From Haemophilus haemolyticus_M (GTDB taxonomy: Bacteria; Pseudomonadota; Gammaproteobacteria; Enterobacterales; Pasteurellaceae): a stretch of DNA of 64,000 nt. The DNA lies in contig NZ_QQGD01000004.1 of NCBI RefSeq assembly GCF_003490935.1, positions 1 through 64,000 on the forward strand. Direction: 5' to 3'. Positions 50,908 to 58,525 of the stretch are shown here, one piece after another (position 1 is the stretch's first letter; every line of letters begins with the position of its first letter). A program made the translations under genes and the position numbers. The notes under the pieces were generated by a model, which ran no database searches, had not been told where the DNA came from, and saw nothing but the letters and a program-made list of their open reading frames with translations.

Positions 50908-53900
50908 TTACCATTGGTAACCAATACCAGCACCGAATGTGTAATCACGTTGGGTACTTGCTCCTGCACTCATCTTAATAATAACTCGGTTATTATCGCT
51001 TGCTCTAGAGTAACCTATTGCTACAGCACTTTGACCTTTATAGTTACCAGCGCCTACAGCAACCATATTTGCTCCAGGGATTGTAACTTGAGGAATATTC
51101 GCTACCGCTACCGCATTAGCAATACCGCTACGAAGTTTCTTATCAAGTTTACCAAGTTTATTATTGATACGATTTTCTACCGTATTGACTTGACCCACAT
51201 TAGCCACATCAGTTGGGTTCACACCTGGCGCCACATTTGTTATACGGCGTTCATTACCTTGTGAACCTACAGACACAGTATTTGCTTCAGTTGCTGTAGA
51301 GCCTGTACCAATTGCTACAGAATTTTCAGCAGTTGCTTTCGCACCTTGACCAATTGCTGTTGCTCCTTTCGCAGTTGCTTCGGATCCTTGACCTATTGCA
51401 GTTGTATTTTCTGCGGTTGCTTTAGCTGAACCACCAATTGCAGTTGCATTTGAACCGCTAGAGTAGGTTGCTCCATTTCCGAGTTTGGTATTTTGACCAC
51501 TCACTTCTAAGCCTGAGTTAGTAACAGCATTCGCGGCCGCAGTTGCTTTAGATTCCGCTGCTACGGCTTTGCTGTCTGCAGTTGACGCTGCAGTTGACGC
51601 TGCGACGGCTTTACTGTCAGCTGTAGATGCTGCAGTTGACGCTGCGACCGCTTTGCTGTCTGCAGTAGATGCGGCAGTAGAAGCTACAGTTGCTTTGCTA
51701 TTAGCAGTAGATGCTGCTGTAGACGCTGCTACCGCTTTGCTATCCGCAGTAGATGCTGCAGTAGAAGCTACAGTTGCTTTGCTCTCTGCAGTAGATGCTA
51801 AGGTATTTAATTCTGTAGCAACATAGTAAAGTTGTGAACCGTTGATTGCATCGGTAGATGTTGCAGATATATTACCCGCTCCCACATTTTGGATTTGACG
51901 TTTAACTGCTGCACTACCAACAGAAACAACTCCACCAATATCTCCACTTGCTTTTGCTTTTTGGAAGTTAGATGAAATATCTTTACCGTTAATAGTTAAA
52001 GTAGAAATCTCATTAACTGCAGAGGTTGTGGATGAATCACCAATTGCCACATCTCCAGTTGCCGTATTGGCTGTTGCACCACGACCTAACGCTAATGTTC
52101 TGTCTAGTGCTGCATTGGCTCCTGCACCAACGGCTGTTGCGTTAACACCTGAAGCAGCAGAACCATGACCAACGCTTGTTGCATTTAGAGCAGATGCATT
52201 TACATCACCGCCAATTGCCACCGTCCAGTCTCCAGTCGCGTTTGCTTGATAACCTAGTGCTAGAGAAGCTAAATTTGTTGCATTTGCTCTTTGACCGAAT
52301 GCAGCAGAACTTCCTCCTGCAGCATTTGCTCCTGCACCTATAGCAGCAGAACTTGAACCACTAGCATTTGCAGAACCAACTGTAATGGAATTAGCGCCAG
52401 AAGCATTACCATAAGAACCAACAGCTGTTGCACTTATTCCAGTAGCTGTAACGTTATAACCTAAAGCTGCAGTTGCACTTCCTGAAGTAACGGTGTTTTG
52501 ACCGATAGAGATTGAACTTGCTCCAGATGCGTTTGCATTTTTACCAATAGCGGTTGCTGATGTAGAGGTGGCAATTGAACCTAAACCAATTACAACAGAA
52601 TCTGTTGCCGCCCCTACAGTTTTCGCATCACGACCAATTACGGTTGCATTATTTGTATTGGCAGCTGCATTTTGACCAATTGCGATTGCTCCCGGATTAT
52701 TGGCCGTTACAGTAGCCTCATCACCAATTGCGATTGAACTTGCTCCAGCGGCAGTTGCATTAGGGCCTAATGCAATAGAATTAGCACCTGTCGCATTAGC
52801 AGCAGCATTTAATGCCCCAAGGTTACCTGTTTTACTTGAATTGACATGTAGGTAGCTATTGCTCACTGCAGTTACTGCATTATTTGCTGCTGTTTTAGCA
52901 TCATTTGCCACAGTATTTAATGCGGTTGCCACATAATAAAGTTGTGAGCCATTGATCGCATCGCTTGAAGTTTCGGTGATCGCACCTGCACCAACATTTT
53001 GGATTTGACGTTTAACCCTTGCGCTACCTACAGAAAGCACGCCATTGTTTGTTCCTTGAACAACGTTTTCAGCAACATTTTGACCATTTAAAGTAAATGA
53101 ATTACCGGCATTTTGTGCTGCTGTTGCTGCATCTTGACCTAATGCAATGTCGCCTGCTGCGGTATTAGCCGTTGCATTATTACCTAATGCCAATGAACCT
53201 ACTTGTCCAGCTGTAGTCGTATGACCAATCGCTGTTGCATTCACGGCTGTTGCATTAGCATTGTTACCCATTGCAACCGCGAAGTCTGCAGTAGCTCTTG
53301 AATCAGGACCGACTGCTGCCGTCCAAATTCCAGTGGCTTGTGCTTGGAAACCTACTGCGGTAGCTGCTTCTTTAGTTGCATTTGCATTGTTACCAAATGC
53401 AGAAGCTTTTGCTCCTGTCGCTTTTGCATCAGGACCTGCTGCAACAGACCAGTCTCCAGTTGATTGTGATCTATAACCTAAAGCCGTACCGGATACACCT
53501 GTTGCATTCGCTTCTTGTCCTAAAGCAACAGTACTATTACTTGTAGATTTTGCTAACTTACCGATCGCAACAGCACTTGCGCCACTAGCTGTCGAAGTTA
53601 AACCTACAGCAACTGAGTCAGTTCCGTTTGCAGTGGTGTCACGACCAATGGCTGTTGCATTGTTATTGGATGCATTTGCGTTTTGGCCAACGGCAAGACT
53701 GCCTTGAGCTGAAGTCGCTTTTGCTTCATCACCAATTGCGATGCCACTTGTAGAAGAAGCGGTTGCATTCGGACCAACTGCCACAGAGTTTGAACCCGTT
53801 GCACCACTCTCTGCATTGCCTTTATTGCCCGTTTTAGTTGATTTAACGTGAACGTAGTCAGTATCACCAATTTTAGTCGATAACCAATAAAGTTGCGCAC

Positions 53901-54564
53901 CATTTACTGCATCAGTTGAAGTTGCTGACACATCACCCGCTGCAACATTTTTGATTTGGCGTCTTACTGTTGCGCTACCCACAGAAACTACACCGTTACT
54001 GGTGGTTTTAACCGAGTTAGCGTAACGTGCTGTTAAATTATCGCCTGTTACTGTCCAGTTTGATAAGTTCGTTGTTGCGCCTTCTGTGCTTGAGTCCGCA
54101 CCTAATGCGACATCACTACTATTTGTTGCTTTTGCTCCCGAACCAATCGCGGTTGCTTTTTCAGCGGATGCAGTGATATCACTACCTACAGCAACGACAT
54201 TTTTAGCTGTAACATTGATGTGTTGACCAACAGCCGTTGAGTTTGCAGTTTGGTCATTGCCGTTTCCTAACGTGATGTCAGAACCCAACGCCACAGCATA
54301 ATGTCCTACATCGTCAGCTGATGTGATATTGCTACCCATTAATACGCTTTCTTTTGAGCCTTTCGCAGTAATATCTTGACCGACATAAACACTTTTTTTG
54401 TTGTCTACTGTTGCAGTGCTTGCTACGTTATCCTGATGATAAATTGATTCCTCGACCAAAGAATATATGGTCACCGTATCCGGTAATTCTCGAACCAACG
54501 GCAAAACCCGAATCGCCGGGTAAAAAACCACCGCCTGAAGCAGTTCGAGCTCGAACTTCAGCAT
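50908..54564 (-). CDS. trimeric autotransporter adhesin, C-terminal fragment (frameshifted)
   Basis: This open frame holds most of a YadA-type trimeric autotransporter. Real coding probably begins near 54430 (DNVASTATVDNKKSVYVGQD); the residues upstream are out of frame with the head. It consists of left-handed beta-roll head repeats (SVAIG-x-A/G-A-x-A pattern, about 14 residues), three head-neck blocks with QNVGAG...STDAINGSQLYY, an alanine-serine-threonine-rich stalk with 14-residue repeats (51541-51810), a final neck and a YadA membrane anchor ending in GIGYQW. Without the N-terminal fragment it has no signal peptide, so as read the gene is broken, unless the frame is restored by phase change, ribosomal slippage or correction of a sequencing error. 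Confidence 0.85.
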   Translation of the reverse strand: MLKFELELLQAVVFYPAIRVLPLVRELPDTVTIYSLVEESIYHQDNVASTATVDNKKSVYVGQDITAKGSKESVLMGSNITSADDVGHYAVALGSDITLGNGNDQTANSTAVGQHINVTAKNVVAVGSDITASAEKATAIGSGAKATNSSDVALGADSSTEGATTNLSNWTVTGDNLTARYANSVKTTSNGVVSVGSATVRRQIKNVAAGDVSATSTDAVNGAQLYWLSTKIGDTDYVHVKSTKTGNKGNAESGATGSNSVAVGPNATASSTSGIAIGDEAKATSAQGSLAVGQNANASNNNATAIGRDTTANGTDSVAVGLTSTASGASAVAIGKLAKSTSNSTVALGQEANATGVSGTALGYRSQSTGDWSVAAGPDAKATGAKASAFGNNANATKEAATAVGFQAQATGIWTAAVGPDSRATADFAVAMGNNANATAVNATAIGHTTTAGQVGSLALGNNATANTAAGDIALGQDAATAAQNAGNSFTLNGQNVAENVVQGTNNGVLSVGSARVKRQIQNVGAGAITETSSDAINGSQLYYVATALNTVANDAKTAANNAVTAVSNSYLHVNSSKTGNLGALNAAANATGANSIALGPNATAAGASSIAIGDEATVTANNPGAIAIGQNAAANTNNATVIGRDAKTVGAATDSVVIGLGSIATSTSATAIGKNANASGASSISIGQNTVTSGSATAALGYNVTATGISATAVGSYGNASGANSITVGSANASGSSSAAIGAGANAAGGSSAAFGQRANATNLASLALGYQANATGDWTVAIGGDVNASALNATSVGHGSAASGVNATAVGAGANAALDRTLALGRGATANTATGDVAIGDSSTTSAVNEISTLTINGKDISSNFQKAKASGDIGGVVSVGSAAVKRQIQNVGAGNISATSTDAINGSQLYYVATELNTLASTAESKATVASTAASTADSKAVAASTAASTANSKATVASTAASTADSKAVAASTAASTADSKAVAASTAASTADSKAVAAESKATAAANAVTNSGLEVSGQNTKLGNGATYSSGSNATAIGGSAKATAENTTAIGQGSEATAKGATAIGQGAKATAENSVAIGTGSTATEANTVSVGSQGNERRITNVAPGVNPTDVANVGQVNTVENRINNKLGKLDKKLRSGIANAVAVANIPQVTIPGANMVAVGAGNYKGQSAVAIGYSRASDNNRVIIKMSAGASTQRDYTFGAGIGYQW
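51541..51810 (-). repeat. 42-bp tandem repeats coding for the adhesin stalk
   Basis: Five to six imperfect 42-bp units on the minus strand code for 14-residue blocks such as TADSKAVAASTAAS and TANSKATVASTAAS. They form a coiled-coil-like, alanine-, serine- and threonine-rich stalk before the last head block. Neighbouring units are nearly identical, so copy number can change by recombination without frame loss. Confidence 0.8.
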
Positions 54565-55228
54565 TATGACCGATTACAGAACCACCAATTTCAGAATATA
54601 CATTATTACCAATAGCAATTGGGGATGAGTTCGCAGTTACATTATTACCTATATAAATCCCTTCCGTTGATGGATTAGATACCACTATCTTATTACCAAC
54701 GGTTGTTAAGTAACGGTTGTTATTTGTACCTGTATTACGGATACTGTTACGCGTACCAATAACTGTAGAAACATTACCCGCATGAAGTTCATTGCGTTCA
54801 CCAAATACAGCAAACTCCATGCCTTTGGTAATATTATTTTCACGTCCCATTACCGTTGCAGCTGCAGGACTACCATAAGTCGCCGCATCATTGTTTGGAT
54901 ATAATTTATTATCACGCCCAACCACTACTGGCCAAGTTTTATCTGTAATACGCTCACCATATTGGTTATTCACCCCCCAAGTTGTTGAATAACCTTCACC
55001 GTAGGTGGAGCCTACAGTCGCTGCATTTGCAGGTAAAGAAACAGCACTTAATCCTAGAGCTAAGGATATTGCAGTCAATAATACGGATTTCTTAAAACCA
55101 ACCGTACTCGCTATTTCAACACGATTATCTGCACTTGCCGTAGCTTTTCCTTGTGACTTAGCTAACTCAGATACAACTTCTAATCGTTGAGTTGTTTTAT
55201 TCCAAATTATCTTAAAAATTTTGTTCAT
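54428..55228 (-). CDS. trimeric autotransporter adhesin, N-terminal fragment (frameshifted)
   Basis: The 266-residue frame has an extended signal peptide (ESPR: MNKIFKIIWNKTTQRLEVVS) followed by a hydrophobic core and an ANA-A cleavage site at about residue 69. The mature part is a beta-roll head with VVGRDNKLYP, ATVMGRENNITKGMEFAVFG and GIYIGNNVTANSSPIAIGNN. It stops at 54428 immediately after FFGRGINLSSG, in the middle of the head. Removing one base near 54431-54433 would join it to the 50908-54564 frame as LSS-DNVASTATVDNKK. Together they would make an adhesin of about 1,440 residues. Confidence 0.85.
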   Translation of the reverse strand: MNKIFKIIWNKTTQRLEVVSELAKSQGKATASADNRVEIASTVGFKKSVLLTAISLALGLSAVSLPANAATVGSTYGEGYSTTWGVNNQYGERITDKTWPVVVGRDNKLYPNNDAATYGSPAAATVMGRENNITKGMEFAVFGERNELHAGNVSTVIGTRNSIRNTGTNNNRYLTTVGNKIVVSNPSTEGIYIGNNVTANSSPIAIGNNVYSEIGGSVIGHNAEVRARTASGGGFLPGDSGFAVGSRITGYGDHIFFGRGINLSSG

Positions 55229-55418
55229 TAATTAGTTTCCTAAAATAATTGATAAAAAATAACAGCACACCATGTACTGTTATAGCTTACCTCTTAATTT
55301 CACGGAGAAATCAAAAAATAAGAACCCAATAATTCTAAAAGGGCGGTGCATTTTGCCACAAATTAGCCTATAAAAACACCATATTTTTGTAAAGTTATGT
55401 AAAGATTGGCGAGAGGGA

Positions 55419-55428
55419 GGGGGGGGGG
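55419..55428. repeat. ten-base G homopolymer (C10 on the adhesin strand)
   Basis: Ten consecutive G residues, within a longer G-rich run GAGAGGGAGG..., in otherwise AT-rich intergenic DNA about 190 bases upstream of the adhesin start. Tracts of this length are prone to slippage in Haemophilus. Likely promoter elements for the adhesin (TTTACA and TATAGG-like boxes on the minus strand) lie between the tract and the gene, so the tract would sit just upstream of the promoter. Confidence 0.75.
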
Positions 55429-55449
55429 AACTTTTTTGTTATAAGAGGA

Positions 55450-55469
55450 GACTATCCCGTAAGATAGTC
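55450..55469 (-). terminator. possible terminator after the cytochrome gene
   Basis: Stem GACTATC / GATAGTC with a six-base loop directly after the cytochrome stop; on the minus strand it is followed by TCCTCTTATAAC, a weak T-tail, so termination is likely incomplete. Confidence 0.5.
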
Positions 55470-55471
55470 TT

Positions 55472-55792
55472 TTATTTTAATGTCGGCACAAACTCTGAGA
55501 GCATTTTTATCTCTTCTTCACTCAATCTGCTTTTTACCATGTTGCCTGCACCTTGTATTTTTCCACTTTTACGATCGGAAAGTGCGGTGTAAATTTCCTC
55601 TGAATTTAGCGTATTGATAATTCTGGATTGTCCCAATGCGGGTTTTTCAGCAGATTTTCCATGGCAAGTGGCACAGGTTCGTTTATAAAAATTTTCAGCT
55701 TTTTCCATATTCACATTATTCACATTAGCCAATACAAGTTGGCTGGCAGTGAGTAAACTTAAAGAGAGTAGAGTAGTGTAAATTCTTTTCAT
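55472..55792 (-). CDS. small periplasmic cytochrome c
   Basis: The 106-residue protein has a signal peptide (cleavage after VLA, about residue 22) and one CATCH haem-binding motif at about residues 40-44, with a methionine in GAGNMVKSRLS as likely sixth ligand. This is a class I mono-haem cytochrome c. It is the last gene of the FTR1-P19 operon, three bases after the TlpA-like gene, and probably passes electrons in the periplasm for metal or thiol redox steps. A USS is at 55578. Confidence 0.85.
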   Translation of the reverse strand: MKRIYTTLLSLSLLTASQLVLANVNNVNMEKAENFYKRTCATCHGKSAEKPALGQSRIINTLNSEEIYTALSDRKSGKIQGAGNMVKSRLSEEEIKMLSEFVPTLK

Positions 55793-55795
55793 GGG

Positions 55796-56278
55796 TTATC
55801 CTTTAAATAATTTAGTTAAATCGTCTTCGGGAATGGTGCCTTCATATTTAGCTTGAATGTTTCCTTCAGGGCTAATAACAAATGAAGTGGGCGTACCCAT
55901 AAGCTGATAACGTTCTGCGGTAATTTTCATTTGATCTTTAATTACAGGCAAATGGAGCTCACGTTTCGCCACAACGGCTTTGGTGTCCATTTTATCGCCA
56001 TCCACATTAATCGCAATGAGCGAAACTTTTCCAGGATTGTCTTCTGCGAGTTTTTCAAATTCTTTTAACTCTGCGATGCAACGTCCGCAAGTTTCAGACC
56101 AAAAAATAAGTAAGCGTGTGCCTTTCCAATTATCAAGGTTTGCAGGATTACCTTGAAGATCATAGGCGGCAATATCAGGTGCTTTTTGCCCTACTGAGGC
56201 AACTTCATCTTTACAAGAAACTGCGCCAAAAATAACCGCACTTATGGCAACTAATTTCAATAGTTTATTTGTTCGCAT
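55796..56278 (-). CDS. TlpA-family thioredoxin-like lipoprotein
   Basis: A 160-residue lipoprotein: the signal ends in FGAVSC (lipobox cysteine about residue 22), then a thioredoxin fold with the active-site motif WSETCGRCIAEL (CGRC) at about residues 72-83 and the cis-proline region MGTPTSFVIS. Related periplasmic thioredoxin-like proteins accompany FTR1-P19 systems in Campylobacter and E. coli. Its start overlaps the ATPase gene by 14 bases. Confidence 0.88.
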   Translation of the reverse strand: MRTNKLLKLVAISAVIFGAVSCKDEVASVGQKAPDIAAYDLQGNPANLDNWKGTRLLIFWSETCGRCIAELKEFEKLAEDNPGKVSLIAINVDGDKMDTKAVVAKRELHLPVIKDQMKITAERYQLMGTPTSFVISPEGNIQAKYEGTIPEDDLTKLFKG

Positions 56279-56939
56279 GATTTTCTTCCTTTACAAATTT
56301 TCCGTGATGTAAATAAATAACACGATCGGTGAGTTCACCTAACTCTGGATTATGCGTCACCATCACAATGGTGCGCCCTTGTTGATTGAGTTTTGTGAGC
56401 AAATCTAAAACTAAAGATTCATTTTGCTCATCTAAATTTCCCGTTGGTTCATCGGCAAAGATCACGGGCGGTTGATTCACTAACGCACGCGCAATGCAAA
56501 CACGTTGTTGCTCGCCGCCTGAAAGTTGGCTAGGGCGGTGATCAATGCGATGGCCTAAGCCTACTTGTTCTAATACCGCTTTGGCGGAGGCTTCATCAAT
56601 CACGCTGTGATAATGTTGTGCCAGCATAACGTTTTCAAGTGCGGTCAAATAAGGGATTAAATGGAATTGTTGAAATACCAAGCCGATTTTTTCTGCGCGG
56701 AAACGTTGGCGACCGACTTCATCTAATTGAGCAGCATCTACGCCATCTAAGATGACTTTACCTTCGCTAGCGGTATCTAAGCCCGTTAAAATATTCATCA
56801 GCGTGGTTTTGCCAGAGCCTGAAGCCCCCATAATCGCCACAAATTCCCCTTGTTTAATTTGAATATTAATGTCTTCCAGAGCGGTAACTTGCCCGAAGCG
56901 TTTATATAAATGTTGGGTTTCTATTACAAAATTGGTCAT
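56265..56939 (-). CDS. ABC transporter ATP-binding protein (MacB/LolD-like)
   Basis: A 224-residue ABC ATPase with Walker A GASGSGKTTL, the Q-loop region FQQFHLIPYLT, signature LSGGEQQRVCIARAL and Walker B VIFADEPTGNLDE. It belongs to the MacB/LolD/FtsE group that works with FtsX-type permeases, encoded at 57371-59852. It is separated from those genes by about 430 bases holding repeat elements and a permease remnant. A USS at 56636 lies within it. Confidence 0.92.
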   Translation of the reverse strand: MTNFVIETQHLYKRFGQVTALEDINIQIKQGEFVAIMGASGSGKTTLMNILTGLDTASEGKVILDGVDAAQLDEVGRQRFRAEKIGLVFQQFHLIPYLTALENVMLAQHYHSVIDEASAKAVLEQVGLGHRIDHRPSQLSGGEQQRVCIARALVNQPPVIFADEPTGNLDEQNESLVLDLLTKLNQQGRTIVMVTHNPELGELTDRVIYLHHGKFVKEENHANK

Positions 56940-56980
56940 GGTTTTTCTCTTTTATTATCTAATTTCTTCATGAATTAAGA

Positions 56981-57155
56981 CTGCCAAATCTCCCCCACCC
57001 CTCTTTGCTAAAGAGGGGAGTGGTTTTGTGGTTTAAATAAATTGCAGCAGGCTCATTTACTTTTATTATTCTCAACTAGCAAAGTTAAAGCTCAGAACTC
57101 AAAATTTCCTCAATTTCCCCCTCTTTAGCAAAGAGGGGTAGGGGAGATTTGGCAG
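56981..57155. repeat. 175-bp inverted-repeat element (related to the hyf element)
   Basis: Terminal inverted repeats of 38 bp with one mismatch, 56981-57018 (CTGCCAAATCTCCCCCACC...) and 57118-57155, around an unrelated 99-bp AT-rich centre. The ends are nearly identical to those of 33242-33519. No coding capacity. Confidence 0.78.
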
Positions 57156-57198
57156 AAGTAAAAACGAAGAAAATAATTTATAAGTGCTCCACTTTTAC

Positions 57199-57290
57199 TC
57201 ACCCTTCAACAACAAATGCCACTAATAACGAAAGTACAACCGTAATTGGTAGCATGGGTAATCGCATATCTAAATACGATTATTCCCTAT
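57199..57290 (-). pseudogene. remnant copy of the permease 3' end
   Basis: This stretch is a diverged copy of the 3' end of the 57371-58525 permease gene. On the minus strand it reads MRLPMLPITVVLSLLVAFVV then EG and a stop, against MRLPVLPITVVLSLLVAFVA in the intact gene, with deletions of about 50 and 14 bases. It is followed on the plus-strand right side by another copy of the element end (57294-57331). Both copies are preceded by the same AAGTAAAAACGAAGAA context, so the duplication unit runs from the element end into the gene. Confidence 0.75.
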
Positions 57291-57293
57291 ATC

Positions 57294-57331
57294 CCCCTCT
57301 TTAACAAAGAGGGGTAGGGGAGATTTGGCAG
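57294..57331. repeat. solo end of the inverted-repeat element
   Basis: A 38-bp copy of the right end of the 175-bp element (CCCCTCTTTAACAAAGAGG... to GGCAG), one base different, without a partner left end. It sits between the permease remnant and the intact permease gene. Confidence 0.75.
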
Positions 57332-57370
57332 AAGTAAAAACGAAGAACATAATTTATAAGCGTTTCAGTT

Positions 57371-58525
57371 TTACTCACCCTTCAACACATTCGCAACATT
57401 AATACTCAATGCTCGACGTGTTGGAATAATAACAGCCACAAATGCTACTAATAACGAAAGTACAACCGTAATTGGTAACACTGGTAATCGCATATCAATA
57501 TAAGATTTGAATACAGTTATTCCCAATACTTGAGCTAATAAATACCCCAAGCCAAGTCCGATAATAATCGCACAAAACGCGATTATTAAAATTTCGGTGC
57601 TGATTTGGCGAATGATGTCAAATTTTTTTGCACCTAGTGATTTTTGTAAGGCAAATTCTTTGGAACGTTCGCCGACAATGGCAATTAAGGTGGTGTTCAC
57701 ACATAAGGTTGCAAGCACCAAAATCACAAGGGAAATTAAGCCCATTAAGCCTTTAATTTTTTCTAAAATTTGCCCTTCTGAAGCGGAAACTTTACGGATC
57801 GGGCGAGCGGTTAAATCGGGATATTGTTGCATGATTTTTTCGGCAAATTGATCCACTGTATTGGCGCCTTGCGCATTTTGCACATTGAGTAATGCGTTGT
57901 TTACTATGCCTTCTTTATCCAGCCAATTTTGTGCAAATTCAACATTTACAATAAGCATATTGTCAGTTGCATCACCGGCTTCTACAATTCCTTTAATGTT
58001 GAAACTATGTTTTTCTACGGCATTTTTAGACAGTTGTAGACTGTCTCCCACTTTCACATGTAATCGTTCAGCAAGGGTTTTCCCAATCATTGCATTGCGA
58101 TCGTCAAAGTTTACGTTGATTGCTGATCCCGTAATTTGCCAGTAAGGGGCGAGGATTCGCATGGCATCAAAATTTACGCCCATCAGTACAATTTTTTCTA
58201 AATCACTGCGTGCGACGCCATAAAGATAAGGACTGGCAGCAGTGATAAAACCATCAGGTGATTTTTGTAAAATTGCGTTTAATTCTGCTTGATTCATCAT
58301 TCCACCATCGGCTGAACCAATATAGAAATTTGCTCCGAAAGTACGCAGTTCTTGGCTCATTTTGGTGTTGATGTCGAAGTAAACCGCTGCCATTGCGGTG
58401 ACGATACTTGCCCCCACTGTCAGTGCGGTGAAAATAATGAATACTCGTTGGAGGCGTAATCGCAATGCGCGGAAAATTAATCGCCAGAACATGCTTTGAG
58501 TTTTTGCGCTTTTATGCTCTGCCAT
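57371..58525 (-). CDS. ABC transporter permease (FtsX/MacB type), second copy
   Basis: A 384-residue permease with one N-terminal helix, a large periplasmic domain (about residues 45-255) and three C-terminal helices with GERSKEFALQKSLGAKKFDI, the coupling region typical of FtsX/MacB permeases. The ATG at 58525 (MAEHKSAKTQSMFWR) overlaps the upstream permease by 14 bases; a longer frame from 58582 would overlap more. It pairs with the permease at 58512-59852 and the ATPase at 56265-56939. In FTR1-P19 systems these are thought to help iron delivery. Confidence 0.88.
   Translation of the reverse strand: MAEHKSAKTQSMFWRLIFRALRLRLQRVFIIFTALTVGASIVTAMAAVYFDINTKMSQELRTFGANFYIGSADGGMMNQAELNAILQKSPDGFITAASPYLYGVARSDLEKIVLMGVNFDAMRILAPYWQITGSAINVNFDDRNAMIGKTLAERLHVKVGDSLQLSKNAVEKHSFNIKGIVEAGDATDNMLIVNVEFAQNWLDKEGIVNNALLNVQNAQGANTVDQFAEKIMQQYPDLTARPIRKVSASEGQILEKIKGLMGLISLVILVLATLCVNTTLIAIVGERSKEFALQKSLGAKKFDIIRQISTEILIIAFCAIIIGLGLGYLLAQVLGITVFKSYIDMRLPVLPITVVLSLLVAFVAVIIPTRRALSINVANVLKGE

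Noticed and set aside
51569..51826. plus-strand alanine/valine-rich open frame opposite the adhesin stalk
   Set aside because: It is a low-complexity mirror of the tandem-repeat coding strand; no ribosome site or family similarity.
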